Assembly: GCF_003313465.1 (NCBI RefSeq)
Contig: NZ_KZ845663.1
Span: forward strand, 295,911 to 359,910
DNA from: Thermoflavimicrobium daqui
GTDB taxonomy: Bacteria; Bacillota; Bacilli; Thermoactinomycetales; Thermoactinomycetaceae
Reading direction: 5' to 3'
DNA length: 64,000 bases
Every line of letters starts with the position of its first letter. Position 1 is the stretch's first letter. Of this stretch, positions 27,589 through 36,701 are shown piece after piece. The translations under genes and the position numbers were made by a program. The notes beneath the pieces were generated by a model. The model did not search any database and was not told where the DNA came from. It saw only the letters and a list, made by a program, of their open reading frames with translations.

Positions 27589-27618
27589 ATTTTACTCCCA
27601 ATGTCTTGAAAGCGTCAA
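27589..27618 (-). promoter_or_regulatory. Promoter of sdhCAB
   Basis: On the minus strand, TTGACG (27618-27613) is followed after 18 bases by TAAAAT (27594-27589), a good sigma-A match, about 85 bases before sdhC. A second TTGACG lies 11 bases further upstream. The TGAAAGCG overlapping the -35 resembles half of a CcpA site, but the other half does not fit. Confidence 0.65.
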
Positions 27619-27757
27619 GAAAACGTCAAAAATCTGTTTTTACTAATTCATGAAAATTACCGATCGGAGTCTTTAAGACGTTTGTACTGCTGGACAGACG
27701 ACCATGGAAGTGGAATAGTTAACAGTATGTGCTTTCGAGCAAAAAAATAAAACGAAA

Positions 27758-27797
27758 AAATCGTAAGATATAGGTAACCACTATACCTTACGATTTT
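27758..27797 (-). terminator. Terminator after lysC
   Basis: Arms AAATCGTAAG and CTTACGATTT with an inner CTATA-type pair. On the minus strand the stem is followed by a T-rich stretch. It begins four bases after the lysC stop. Confidence 0.85.
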
Positions 27798-27800
27798 ATT

Positions 27801-29042
27801 TTATGATTTAACTACAGCTTGCTCTTTGGCTACATCTAGTTCGAAAGCGGTATGTAGTAACTGTACAGCTTTTATTGCCTGCACTCTTTCAACAACACAA
27901 GAAATTTTAATTTCAGAAGTACTGACTAATTTAATATGAATCTCTGCATCACTTAACGTTTTAAACATTTTTGCTGCTACTCCAGGCTGTTTCATCATCC
28001 CTACACCTACTGCAGATACCTTGGCTTGTCCTATTTCACATTGAACCTCTGTAAAGCCAAGTTCCTGCTTTGCCGCTTCAAGTACCTCTACTGCTTGTTT
28101 ACTATCCCCTTCTACTACACTAAAAACAAGATCTTGTAAAGATTCGCCTTGTTCACTTTGAACGATCATATCCACATTCACATGAGCTTCCGCTAAAACT
28201 TCAAACAAACGTGGTAAACTTCCTTTATTTTTTTTAAGACCATATACTTTAATACAAGCGACATCCAAATCATGAGCAATTCCTCGTACTTGTAGTGTTG
28301 TTTCCATTTGATTGACCTCCTTAACCCAAGTTCCTGGTTCATCAACAAAGCTTGAACAGACAATAAGTGGGATTCCATAAACCATAGCACATTCTACTGA
28401 ACGCGGATGTAGTACTCCAGCTCCTAAACGTGCCAGCTCTAGCATCTCCTCATAAGAAATTTCTTTCAACTTGCGAGCCTTTTCCACCAAACGTGGATCA
28501 GTGGTAAAAACGCCTGTTACATCTGTATAAATTTCACAACGATCCGCAGAAAGTGCTGCAGCTAATACAACCGCACTGGTATCCGAGCCACCACGTCCAA
28601 GTGTTGTGATTTCTCCTTCCTCTGAAATTCCCTGAAAACCAGCTACCACTACAATTTCACCTTGCTCTAAGCTTTCGCGAATGTGAGTTGTTTCTACATT
28701 CTCCACCAAAGCTTTTCCATGGACTGCATTTGTTTTAATACCAGCCTGCCATCCAGTTAGCGAACGAGCAGCAAGTCCCTTTGCTTGTAGTGCCATTGTT
28801 AGTAAAGCGGTCGTTACTTGTTCACCAGTTGACAATAGTACGTCCATTTCTCTTGGTGATGGATAATGACTAATTTTCTGTGCCATAGCAACCAGCTCAT
28901 CGGTGGAGTCGCCCATCGCTGATACAATCACGACACATTGATGACCATCTTTTACTGTTTTAGCTACTTTCTCAGCGACAAGCTGAATTCGTTCTATGCT
29001 CCCTACCGATGTTCCACCAAATTTTTGTACAATGATCCCCAC
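27801..29042 (-). CDS. lysC: Aspartate kinase, lysine-type
   Basis: First step of the aspartate pathway: ATP-dependent phosphorylation of aspartate for lysine, threonine and methionine synthesis, and for diaminopimelate and dipicolinate in spore formers. The 413-residue protein begins with VQKFGGTSVGS, has FQGISEEGEITTLGRGGSDTSAV, and ends with two ACT domains. The start is the GTG at 29042 after AAGGAGGGG; readings further upstream enter the riboswitch and are not coding. Expression is governed by the lysine riboswitch. As in Bacillus LysC, an internal start for a short beta chain is possible but I do not mark one. Confidence 0.95.
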   Translation of the reverse strand: MGIIVQKFGGTSVGSIERIQLVAEKVAKTVKDGHQCVVIVSAMGDSTDELVAMAQKISHYPSPREMDVLLSTGEQVTTALLTMALQAKGLAARSLTGWQAGIKTNAVHGKALVENVETTHIRESLEQGEIVVVAGFQGISEEGEITTLGRGGSDTSAVVLAAALSADRCEIYTDVTGVFTTDPRLVEKARKLKEISYEEMLELARLGAGVLHPRSVECAMVYGIPLIVCSSFVDEPGTWVKEVNQMETTLQVRGIAHDLDVACIKVYGLKKNKGSLPRLFEVLAEAHVNVDMIVQSEQGESLQDLVFSVVEGDSKQAVEVLEAAKQELGFTEVQCEIGQAKVSAVGVGMMKQPGVAAKMFKTLSDAEIHIKLVSTSEIKISCVVERVQAIKAVQLLHTAFELDVAKEQAVVKS

Positions 29043-29086
29043 GAATTTCCCCTCCTTGCTATCTCGCACGCCGCTGCATATAAAAA

Positions 29087-29115
29087 GGCGACAGCAGAGA
29101 AAGTCTGCTGTCGCC
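29087..29115 (-). terminator. Riboswitch terminator before lysC
   Basis: Perfect 12-bp stem GGCGACAGCAGA/TCTGCTGTCGCC with a 5-base loop and a TTTTT run on the minus strand, 45 bases before the lysC start. It is the expression platform of the lysine riboswitch: formed at high lysine, avoided at low lysine. Confidence 0.92.
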
Positions 29116-29159
29116 GTGTGTACACGACCAGCTACTCTCCTCTGAAAGATAGTGCTCCA

Positions 29160-29340
29160 CAAAAGCAAGCGGCTTCTGTGACAGTGTTGACCCTATTCGA
29201 GTACAACCCCAACTCTCTTAAGGTTCGGGCCTTATGAGAGTTTCGGCAAACTTTCCCTTTCCTTGTTTTTCATTGATCCCGCATCTCCAAACAAGTACTA
29301 TTGAAAGTTCGCTCCTCTACCTCACATTGCGAGCGAGCAG
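29160..29340 (-). promoter_or_regulatory. Lysine riboswitch (L box) aptamer
   Basis: On the minus strand the region holds the L-box signature in order: GAGGTAGAGGAGCGAACTTT, then AGTACTTG and GGAGATGC, GGGAAAGTTTGCCGAAACT, a TTGGGGTTGT arm and finally CACTGTCACAG near 29175. The order and spacing match the known five-helix aptamer. With lysine bound it favours the terminator at 29087-29115 and shuts off lysC. Exact ends are approximate. Confidence 0.93.
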
Positions 29341-29703
29341 ATAATATATAATTATTTTTAATATAGTAACATATTCTATTTATCATATGCAAATATCTTT
29401 TTTATATATTCATGATCCCAATTCTACTTTTTTGCTCGACGTTTAGGATGAAAAGAAAAATAAAAGTCGCTGATATCTGTTAAACTAAGGTTACTATTTC
29501 TATAATAAATTAGTTAGAGTTTGTTTAATTTTAATTAAATCTTTCGTAAACCTGAACTACAACTTGAACTACTGCGCATAGAGTTACTATGACTAGAACT
29601 ATTTGAATTGTTGAAATTAGAGCTACTATCATCGATTGGCTTTACACAAACGACTTAAACGGTTTCTAAGTGGTATGAGGGCTCTAACTTTAATACATGT
29701 GCT
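29341..29703. other. Gap holding a serine-rich frame fragment
   Basis: About 360 AT-rich bases between the L box and an M42 peptidase gene. On the minus strand, 29535-29654 is an open frame of about 40 codons that reads as a Ser/Asn-rich tail (such as NSNSSSHSNSMRSSSSCSS) ending at a TAA. It has no start codon with a ribosome site, so it looks like the end of a lost gene. The lysC promoter must lie near 29345-29390; I cannot fix its boxes. Confidence 0.35.
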
Positions 29704-30774
29704 CTAATCAAAAAGCTTATGAACAGTTTCCTCATTCAATTTTTTGACTACAGCAGAAACTAACTGAATCGCTTTTTCTAAATCACTTCGATCCATCAAT
29801 GTATTATGGCTATGTGCATACCTTGTTGGGACAGCAATAAAGATAGTTGGACAACCAATGCCATGTGTATGGAATTTAGCTCCATCTGTTCCACCATAAT
29901 TTAATGCATCAAACTGTACTGAAATCCCTTCTTCTTTCGCCGTATCGATAAATAAGTCACGTAGTCCTAAATGACCGATCATCATGACATCTTTAAGGAC
30001 AATCACTGGTCCTTTTCCTAACTGGCATGCTCCAGAAAAAGCCAAACTAGGTCTATCCTGTGCATCACAAATATCAACTACGATCGCTACATCTGGCTCT
30101 ACTAGATTAGCTAAAGTGCCAGCTCCACGTACTCCTACTTCTTCTTGCACCGTCGCGCCGCTAAATACAATATTTGGATGTTGTTCATTTTGTAAATTTC
30201 GTAATACTTCTATCGCTATGGCACATCCTACTCGATTGTCCATCGCTTTGCCGACCCAGACTTCCCCATGATTCATTGTAAAAAACTCAGATTGAGGTAC
30301 AATGGGATCTCCCAAGCGAATTCCCCATTCTTCCACTTGTTCTTTACTTCTAGCACCAATATCTATATACAAATCTTGTAGATTCATTACCTTTTTCAAA
30401 TCTTTTTCTAGAGATGAAAGACTATATTTACCAGCAATAACCCCGACAAAATCCCCTTGTTTCGATTTAACTTTTACTCTTTGGGATAATAGTTGATGTG
30501 GCCACCAATACCCTAATGATTGAAACTTAAGTAATCCTTCTTCTGTGATCTGTGTCACCATAAACCCAATTTCATCCATATGACCAGCGATTAAAATACG
30601 TGGACCATCCACTTCTCCTACTTTTTTCCCTACTATACTTCCTAAACGATCTTTCATGATTTCATCTGACAAGGGTGTAAGGTGTTTTATCATTTTCTTT
30701 GCAATAGCACCTTCAAATCCTGGTATTCCATCCGCTTCTGTTAGTTCTTTCATTAAGTCTTCGAGAGAATTCAT
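29704..30774 (-). CDS. M42 family glutamyl/deblocking aminopeptidase, copy 1
   Basis: Cytoplasmic dinuclear-metal aminopeptidase of 356 residues, of the kind that forms large tetrahedral particles. Metal and catalytic residues are visible: His in LIAGHMDEIGFM, Asp in GKAMDNRVGC, the Glu pair in TVQEEVGVRGA, Asp in VVDICDA and His in YAHSHNTLM. A close paralogue lies 2.3 kb away (33069-34148). Compared with it, the stretch after VVDICDA is shorter. Confidence 0.92.
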   Translation of the reverse strand: MNSLEDLMKELTEADGIPGFEGAIAKKMIKHLTPLSDEIMKDRLGSIVGKKVGEVDGPRILIAGHMDEIGFMVTQITEEGLLKFQSLGYWWPHQLLSQRVKVKSKQGDFVGVIAGKYSLSSLEKDLKKVMNLQDLYIDIGARSKEQVEEWGIRLGDPIVPQSEFFTMNHGEVWVGKAMDNRVGCAIAIEVLRNLQNEQHPNIVFSGATVQEEVGVRGAGTLANLVEPDVAIVVDICDAQDRPSLAFSGACQLGKGPVIVLKDVMMIGHLGLRDLFIDTAKEEGISVQFDALNYGGTDGAKFHTHGIGCPTIFIAVPTRYAHSHNTLMDRSDLEKAIQLVSAVVKKLNEETVHKLFD

Positions 30775-30924
30775 ATTTCCTACCTACTTTCATTTTCAGT
30801 TAGAATATTAAGCAAACAAGTAATAATAGATAAGTAATGTATTTCCTCTATTGTAAAAAAATTAAACTATAAAACTACATATTTTTATATGTAATCCGTT
30901 CTATATATGGTCCACTTATTCCTT

Positions 30925-31635
30925 TTATTCTTCATGTGATAAAAGTGTAATAGCTTCGGGTATCTCATCCAAAGTACGAATAATAACTATTTCTGAATAT
31001 ATCTGAGGTATCATTTGATTCTTGCGATCGATCCATATTCCGCTTATTCCTATTCGAGTTGCTCCAATCACATCTTTATCAAGACGATCTCCAACCATAA
31101 TAGCTTGTTTCGCATCTATCTCCAATTGATTTAAGCAAATCCGAAAAATCTCAGGATCTGGCTTTCTTATACCCACTTCTTCAGAAATGATCGTGGCTGA
31201 GAGATAGGGCATTAAACCACTTGATTTTATTTTCTTTCGCTGAGACTTTACATTACCATTTGTTATAATACCTAGCTTATAATTTGAAAGCCTCTGAAAA
31301 CAAGGTAAGACATCTGGGAAGATCTGAGCGTTTTGTTCGTAAAATTGGATATACTCCTGATGCATCTGGGCTGCTTCTTCTTCATTTACCTTTTGGTTTA
31401 AGAATTGTAAAGATAAGGATTGCATTCGTTGTACCCTTCGCTCTTCAATCGTTATCTGCCCTAGTCGATATGCGATCCATAGTCGATCTGATTCATGTTT
31501 CCAGTATCGTTGAAACTGACTAAAAGAACAACGTTTCTTAAAATATTGGTTATACAAATGAAAGCAAGCCTTTTCTTGTGTCTGAGTATGATCTAATAAT
31601 GTTTCATCTAAGTCAAAAACAATCGCACAGATCAT
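30925..31635 (-). CDS. HAD family hydrolase (YjjG-like phosphatase)
   Basis: Predicted soluble phosphatase of 236 residues. HAD motifs: nucleophile DLDETLLDH at the N-terminus, GIITNGN (motif II), K in RKPDPEIF (motif III) and MVGDRLDKDVIGA (motif IV). The helical cap follows motif I, as in type C1 members such as YjjG or FMN phosphatases. The ATG at 31635 is chosen, ten bases after GGGAGG; an upstream ATG has no such site. The substrate is not predictable. Confidence 0.88.
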   Translation of the reverse strand: MICAIVFDLDETLLDHTQTQEKACFHLYNQYFKKRCSFSQFQRYWKHESDRLWIAYRLGQITIEERRVQRMQSLSLQFLNQKVNEEEAAQMHQEYIQFYEQNAQIFPDVLPCFQRLSNYKLGIITNGNVKSQRKKIKSSGLMPYLSATIISEEVGIRKPDPEIFRICLNQLEIDAKQAIMVGDRLDKDVIGATRIGISGIWIDRKNQMIPQIYSEIVIIRTLDEIPEAITLLSHEE

Positions 31636-31768
31636 CAGAGATATCCTCCCTTTCATCCTAGATCAGAAGTATTGCTAGGGATCATGCCCACCCTTTCACC
31701 ATTAGAAGAACTGCAAAAACTTAAAGGAAGGATTTTATCATATCCAAACAGCTCGATCATTTTCTCAT

Positions 31769-32743
31769 TTATCCTATATCAAAAATATCTTCTAATTCCC
31801 ACCAATGTTCCATCAGCCAACACATCTCTTCAAAAAAGCGACGTGGATTTTCACTACGCTCTTCAATATCTGCTGTATACCACCAAGGCGCTTCTTTACA
31901 CCAGAGTAAACGAAAGGCCCGTGCTAACTGAAATTTCGTTATGGGTCGATAAGTTCGATAGCCTTCTATAAATGCCGCTACTTTACGCATATCCATACCC
32001 ATTTGAGATATAAATGCACCAGACATAATTGCCCGTGCGATATCCAAGTCAGGGTATACATACTTCATTCGATCAAAATCCAGAATAGCTGACACTAAAT
32101 TTCCTTGAAATAAAATATTTTCCATCCACAAATCCCAATGTGCCCATCCCTGCTCGCACTCTTCAAATTGTTGCATTTGCAATGAATCAATAATTTCTCT
32201 TTGTCTTTTTAAAAGAAAGCGAATACGGATCGAGCAATTCTCTGTAGAAGCTTTTTCCCACTCCATTCTCCATTTCTTCAGTAACTGTAATCGCGTTGGT
32301 GACCAATAAGATCGATCCTTTGGAAAATCATTTAACACTTGATGCATATAACCTGTAACCCTACCTAAATCAAACATTTGTAACCAATTGGCTTCACCTG
32401 GATGAATGGTATCTCCATCACACGCATCCATCATACAAAAAAGAAAACCAGATGGTGTTTCAAAAATATACTTGCCGTCTATTCCATAAAGCTTCGGGCA
32501 AACTACGCCAGCTTCATGTAGTTGAGACTGAATTTGTAATGCTATTCGGACAAACCTCATTTTTTCTGAAGGGTAGCGTTTGGAGGAATAGCATTTTATA
32601 AATAGTTTTTTTCCATGATCATTGATAGCGAACCATTTTCTATTTTGATAGCCTCGCTGGATTGGTTCAATATCGTCTAATTGAAAACGAAAAGTAGAAG
32701 TGATATGATGTAAAATTTCACCTATGATAATCTGTTCTCCCAT
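31769..32743 (-). CDS. Phosphotransferase of the CotS/aminoglycoside-kinase type
   Basis: A 324-residue protein with the APH/choline-kinase fold. The catalytic loop reads HWDLWMENILF (HxDxxxxN) and the metal site ILDFDRM. An N-terminal KLFIKCY supplies the ATP lysine. In spore formers, related proteins (CotS, CotI, YsxE, YutH) are linked to the spore coat, which is likely here too but not shown. The ATG at 32743 follows AAAGGTG; the longer reading has no site. Only about 130 bases separate it from the HAD gene downstream. Confidence 0.8.
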   Translation of the reverse strand: MGEQIIIGEILHHITSTFRFQLDDIEPIQRGYQNRKWFAINDHGKKLFIKCYSSKRYPSEKMRFVRIALQIQSQLHEAGVVCPKLYGIDGKYIFETPSGFLFCMMDACDGDTIHPGEANWLQMFDLGRVTGYMHQVLNDFPKDRSYWSPTRLQLLKKWRMEWEKASTENCSIRIRFLLKRQREIIDSLQMQQFEECEQGWAHWDLWMENILFQGNLVSAILDFDRMKYVYPDLDIARAIMSGAFISQMGMDMRKVAAFIEGYRTYRPITKFQLARAFRLLWCKEAPWWYTADIEERSENPRRFFEEMCWLMEHWWELEDIFDIG

Positions 32744-33068
32744 ACTTTCACCTTTCCTTGCCAAAATCAACTAGCACCCTCCCTTCTAATATCTCTATTA
32801 ACTCAATTTATAACATTTCATATCAGAATCTAATTTTATAAGAGGTTGCTTGTTATGTAGTCGCTCATGTAATTACCGGGATTGTTAATATGCATTCATA
32901 AATAATATTTACTCTAACTTAATACCCCCATCTAGCTGAAACTAACAAAACGTTTCGTTCTAGAAAAAATAAAAGAGCTCTGCTATAGTAAACAGAACCC
33001 TCCATATCATATCAACAAATCTTTTTGAAAAGAATTGTTCCTTCTGTTTAAATGAACTGGACTTTTGC

Positions 33069-34148
33069 TTAATATCTATAAGTAATTTGATCCACCGTTT
33101 CACGATCAAGACGCTTAATGACCTCAGTAAGTAAAGTAACCGCTTGTTCAAAATCTCTACGTGACATAATTGCATTGTGACTATGTATATATCGGGTTGC
33201 AAAGCCAACGACGATTGTCGGGCAACCATTTCCACTCAGGTGAAATTTCCCGCCGTCTGTTCCTCCACCCATCATGGTATCAAACTGTAAGTTAATTTCT
33301 TTTTCTTTTGCTACTTCTCGTATGATCCGACGTAATCCAGGGTGTCCAATCATTGTCGCATCAACAAGGGTGATCAGTGGACCTTCACCAACAATATTTG
33401 GTGGTTGCTCTTGATCGGTACCAGGTATATCATTTGAAATTCCTACATCTAAAGCAAAAGCAATATCAGGTTGAATCAGATGACCCATTGTTTGTGCTCC
33501 ACGTAATCCAACTTCTTCTTGTACGGTTGCTCCAGCAAATACCGTATTAGGATGTTCTTCATTTTGCAAGCGACGAAGCACTTCTACAGCTACGGCACAA
33601 CCTGCACGATTATCAATAGCCTTTCCTACCCAAAGTTCACCATCACGCATCGTGAAAAAGTCAGATACCGGAACAATAGCATCCCCTAGACTGATTCCCA
33701 TTTCTTCTGCTTCTTCACGACTCTTTGCACCGACATCAATAAACAAGTCTTTTAAATCCAATACTTTTTTTCTTTCTTCTGCTTTTAATACATGGGGTGG
33801 CTTTGAACCAATCAGTCCAATATAATCCCCTTTTGCTGTTTTTATTTTGACACGTTGCGATAAGAGGGTATGTGTCCACCAACCCCCTAACTGTTGAAAA
33901 CGAATATAACCTTTATCCGTGATATTAGTTACCATAAATCCAATTTCATCTAAATGACCAGCTAACAATATTCTTGGACCATCTGTATCTCCTGTTTTCC
34001 TTCCTACTATTCCTCCCAATCGATCTCTTAATAGCTCTTCTGATAACGGGGCAAGATGATTTTCCATCACTTGACCCATTTCATCTTCGAATCCAGATAC
34101 GCCATCTGCTTCTGTAAATTCTTTCATCAATTGAGTTATTTGATCCAT
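33069..34148 (-). CDS. M42 family glutamyl/deblocking aminopeptidase, copy 2
   Basis: Second M42 peptidase, 359 residues, clearly paralogous to the one at 29704-30774 along its whole length. Ligands: LLAGHLDEIGFM, GKAIDNRAGC, TVQEEVGLRGAQ, ALDVGIS and YIHSHNAIM. It keeps the usual region between ALDVG and GPLITL with a short Glu/Gln-Pro insert. The ATG at 34148 follows a GGGGGG site; a longer frame upstream is not supported. Both copies look active, and different peptide preferences are possible. Confidence 0.92.
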   Translation of the reverse strand: MDQITQLMKEFTEADGVSGFEDEMGQVMENHLAPLSEELLRDRLGGIVGRKTGDTDGPRILLAGHLDEIGFMVTNITDKGYIRFQQLGGWWTHTLLSQRVKIKTAKGDYIGLIGSKPPHVLKAEERKKVLDLKDLFIDVGAKSREEAEEMGISLGDAIVPVSDFFTMRDGELWVGKAIDNRAGCAVAVEVLRRLQNEEHPNTVFAGATVQEEVGLRGAQTMGHLIQPDIAFALDVGISNDIPGTDQEQPPNIVGEGPLITLVDATMIGHPGLRRIIREVAKEKEINLQFDTMMGGGTDGGKFHLSGNGCPTIVVGFATRYIHSHNAIMSRRDFEQAVTLLTEVIKRLDRETVDQITYRY

Positions 34149-34557
34149 TAGGGACCCCCCTTTTATATTACAATTCATACTTAATATGGAAAAATATGTA
34201 CATAATGATACATCCATATAGGAAAAAAATAGCATTTATACAATGGATATGAAAAGAATCTAAATACTTTCAATATCAAAGATAGCACAAAAACAAGAAA
34301 AAAACACCTTAATATAAAATCAATATTACGATTCTAGCTATCTATTTCAATTCAAGATATAATAAACATATTATTTGATATCAGAACATGTTGCAGAATC
34401 ATCTAAATCTCAACTCATACCTAAACCTAAAGGCAATCGTGTTTGCATAAAATCTGGAATGAAAAGAACTTTATAGAGATCTTATCAAAGCTACACGAAA
34501 TTGGTTTAGGAAGCACAACTGCATATTACTATAATTTCTAATAGGACGTGATGAATC
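34149..34557. other. AT-rich gap before tatA
   Basis: About 410 bases. The left part is very AT-rich. Between 34380 and 34540 two short plus-strand frames in different phases have protein-like composition (for example SKLHEIGLGSTTAYYYNF before a stop), which may be debris of a lost gene. I find no hairpin and no certain promoter; the tatA ribosome site is weak (AGGACGTGATGAATC before the ATG). Confidence 0.3.
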
Positions 34558-34749
34558 ATGTTTGGTTCTTTAGGAGTATTTGAGCTTGTTCTTATTCTTT
34601 TGGTTGTTTTATTATTGTTTGGTGCAAAAAAACTTCCTGAGCTTGGCAAGGCTACAGGTGAGACCATTCGTTCTTTCCGTAAAGCAGTCTCTGGATCATC
34701 TACCCAAGAGCAAAAACAGGAATTGGCAAAGAGTGAAGAAGGAAAATAA
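34558..34749 (+). CDS. tatA: Twin-arginine translocase subunit TatA
   Basis: A 63-residue membrane protein that forms the pore part of the Tat export path for folded proteins. Layout is canonical: a short N-terminus, a membrane helix (FELVLILLVVLLLFGAKKLPELG), the hinge PELG and an amphipathic helix GKATGETIRSFRKAVSG, then a charged tail. No tatC lies in the window, so the partner must be elsewhere. It stands alone between the M42 gene and uvrC. Confidence 0.92.
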   Translation: MFGSLGVFELVLILLVVLLLFGAKKLPELGKATGETIRSFRKAVSGSSTQEQKQELAKSEEGK

Positions 34750-34755
34750 TATAGA

Positions 34756-34790
34756 AAAAGCGGCTGCTTTAATAGAGCCGCTTTTTATTT
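34756..34790. terminator. Bidirectional terminator between tatA and uvrC
   Basis: AAAAGCGGCT/AGCCGCTTTTT stem with a 10-base loop, T-run on the plus side and A-run on the left that serves the minus strand. It touches the uvrC stop codon. Confidence 0.88.
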
Positions 34791-36580
34791 TATTCATTAT
34801 GGGCCTTATCTGGAGCTTTCAATGCCTGTAAAATAGTTTGTGCTAATTTAGCACTAATACCAGCTTTTTGAAAATCTTCTATCGTTCCTGTACGCATCTT
34901 TTCAATCGACCCAAAATATCGATAAAGCTGCTTTTTCCTTTTCTCACCTACACCTGGTATTTGGTCTAGCTTGGATTGCAGCAAATTTTTCCCACGTGTC
35001 TGACGGTGGAATTGGATCGCAAATCGATGTACTTCCTCTTGAATTCTCTGTAGTAAATAGAACTCCAAACTTCCTCTTGGTAAGATAACTTCCTTGGGTG
35101 GGTCACCCATCATTAATTTTGCGGTACGATGTTTTTCATCCTTAACCATTCCGCCTACAGGAATATATAGACCTAGCTCATTTTCAAGTACGTCTACCGC
35201 TGCTGAAATTTGTCCTTTGCCCCCATCGACCAAAACCAAGTCAGGTATAGAGAGGTTTTCTTTTAATACCCGTGTGTACCGACGCCGAATAACCTCTCGC
35301 ATCGTTTCATAATCATCTGGCTTGTCCACTGTACGAATTTTATACTTTCGATATTCTTTTTTAGCAGGCTTCCCATTGATAAATACAACCATTGCAGATA
35401 CAGGATCTGCCCCTTGAATATTCGAGTTATCAAAAGCTTCGATACGACGTGGAAGACCTGATCCTATCGCTTCTCCAAGATTACGTATAGCTTGAATTGT
35501 TTTCTCCTCATCTTTTTCCATTAAAGCAAACTTCTCTTGCAAAGCTAATTGAGCGTTTTTCTCCGCCATCTCAACCAATTTCTTTTTTAAACCCCTCTTT
35601 GGAGTATGGACGTGAACATTTGGAACAAATTGCTGGATCAAATCATGATCGACACCACTCGGCAACTCGATCTCTTTGGGTAATACGGGTGTTTCATGAT
35701 AAAACTGTGCAATAAAAGATAAGAAATCCTCATCAGCTTCATTATAGTGGGGAAAAAGAGAAACTTCTCGCTCGATTAATTTCCCTTGTCTTACAAAGAA
35801 AACTTGTACACACATCCATCCTTTATCTGCTGCAAATCCAAATACATCACGATCAATTTGATCCGCAAAAGCAATATTTTGCTTTTCCATGACTGCATCA
35901 ATATCTTGGATCAAGTCTCTTAATTCTTTAGCCCTTTCAAACTCCAATGCTTCTGCCGCTTCTTCCATTTTATGACGTAAATCACGCTGTATTTCCGGAT
36001 ATCCTCCATTCAAAAAGCGAATAATCTTCTTCGTCATTTCTTCATACTGCTCAGAAGGAATCGGATATTCACAAGGAGCGACACATTGCCCTAAGTGATA
36101 GTACAAACAAACACGTTTAGGTAAATGACGGCATTTACGTAAGGGAAATAAACGATCGAGCAACTTCTTTGTTTGAGCAGCCGCTCCAGCATGTGGATAG
36201 GGACCAAAGTATTTAGAACCATCCTTTTTTATTTTCCGTGTAACTTCTAGACGTGGATGTTTTTCTTTGGTTAAACGAATATAAGGATACGATTTATCAT
36301 CTTTTAACATCACATTATAATGTGGACGATACTTCTTGATTAAATTACACTCCAAAATTAACGCTTCAATTGGCGTTCCTGTAACAATATACTCAAAATC
36401 AGCAATCTCCATGACCAATCGTTCTGTTTTCGCATCATGAGCACCTGTAAAGTATGAACGTACACGATTGCGTAAATTCTTTGCTTTTCCGACATAAATC
36501 ACTTCTTGATGTTGATTCTTCATCAAATAACATCCCGGTTGATCAGGTAGCAGAGATAGTTTCTCTTTGATTTTAGGCAT
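34790..36580 (-). CDS. uvrC: UvrABC excinuclease subunit C
   Basis: Makes both cuts around DNA damage in nucleotide excision repair. The 596 residues hold a GIY-YIG nuclease domain ([29 protein letters not shown], residues 14-45), a cysteine patch ([21 protein letters not shown]), a UVR motif (about residues 200-235), an RNase H-like C-terminal nuclease domain ([18 protein letters not shown]) and a helix-hairpin-helix end ([18 protein letters not shown]). In B. subtilis uvrC follows trxA directly; here 3.8 kb separate them. Confidence 0.97.
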   Translation of the reverse strand: MPKIKEKLSLLPDQPGCYLMKNQHQEVIYVGKAKNLRNRVRSYFTGAHDAKTERLVMEIADFEYIVTGTPIEALILECNLIKKYRPHYNVMLKDDKSYPYIRLTKEKHPRLEVTRKIKKDGSKYFGPYPHAGAAAQTKKLLDRLFPLRKCRHLPKRVCLYYHLGQCVAPCEYPIPSEQYEEMTKKIIRFLNGGYPEIQRDLRHKMEEAAEALEFERAKELRDLIQDIDAVMEKQNIAFADQIDRDVFGFAADKGWMCVQVFFVRQGKLIEREVSLFPHYNEADEDFLSFIAQFYHETPVLPKEIELPSGVDHDLIQQFVPNVHVHTPKRGLKKKLVEMAEKNAQLALQEKFALMEKDEEKTIQAIRNLGEAIGSGLPRRIEAFDNSNIQGADPVSAMVVFINGKPAKKEYRKYKIRTVDKPDDYETMREVIRRRYTRVLKENLSIPDLVLVDGGKGQISAAVDVLENELGLYIPVGGMVKDEKHRTAKLMMGDPPKEVILPRGSLEFYLLQRIQEEVHRFAIQFHRQTRGKNLLQSKLDQIPGVGEKRKKQLYRYFGSIEKMRTGTIEDFQKAGISAKLAQTILQALKAPDKAHNE

Positions 36581-36701
36581 ACTTTCACCTCTCTCTTACA
36601 AAAAACAATTTCACTACATGTATATAAATATACTCACCAGCCCAAACAAAACATGATATAGTAATTGATAAGAATAGTATAATTTAGGAAGAGGGGTTTT
36701 T

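Noticed and set aside
27611-27626. CcpA (cre) site in the sdh promoter
   Set aside because: TGAAAGCG fits the first half, but the second half lacks the required bases.
31672-31971. Plus-strand frame opposite the end of the CotS-like kinase gene
   Set aside because: Most of it lies antisense to a well-supported gene and it has no ribosome site.
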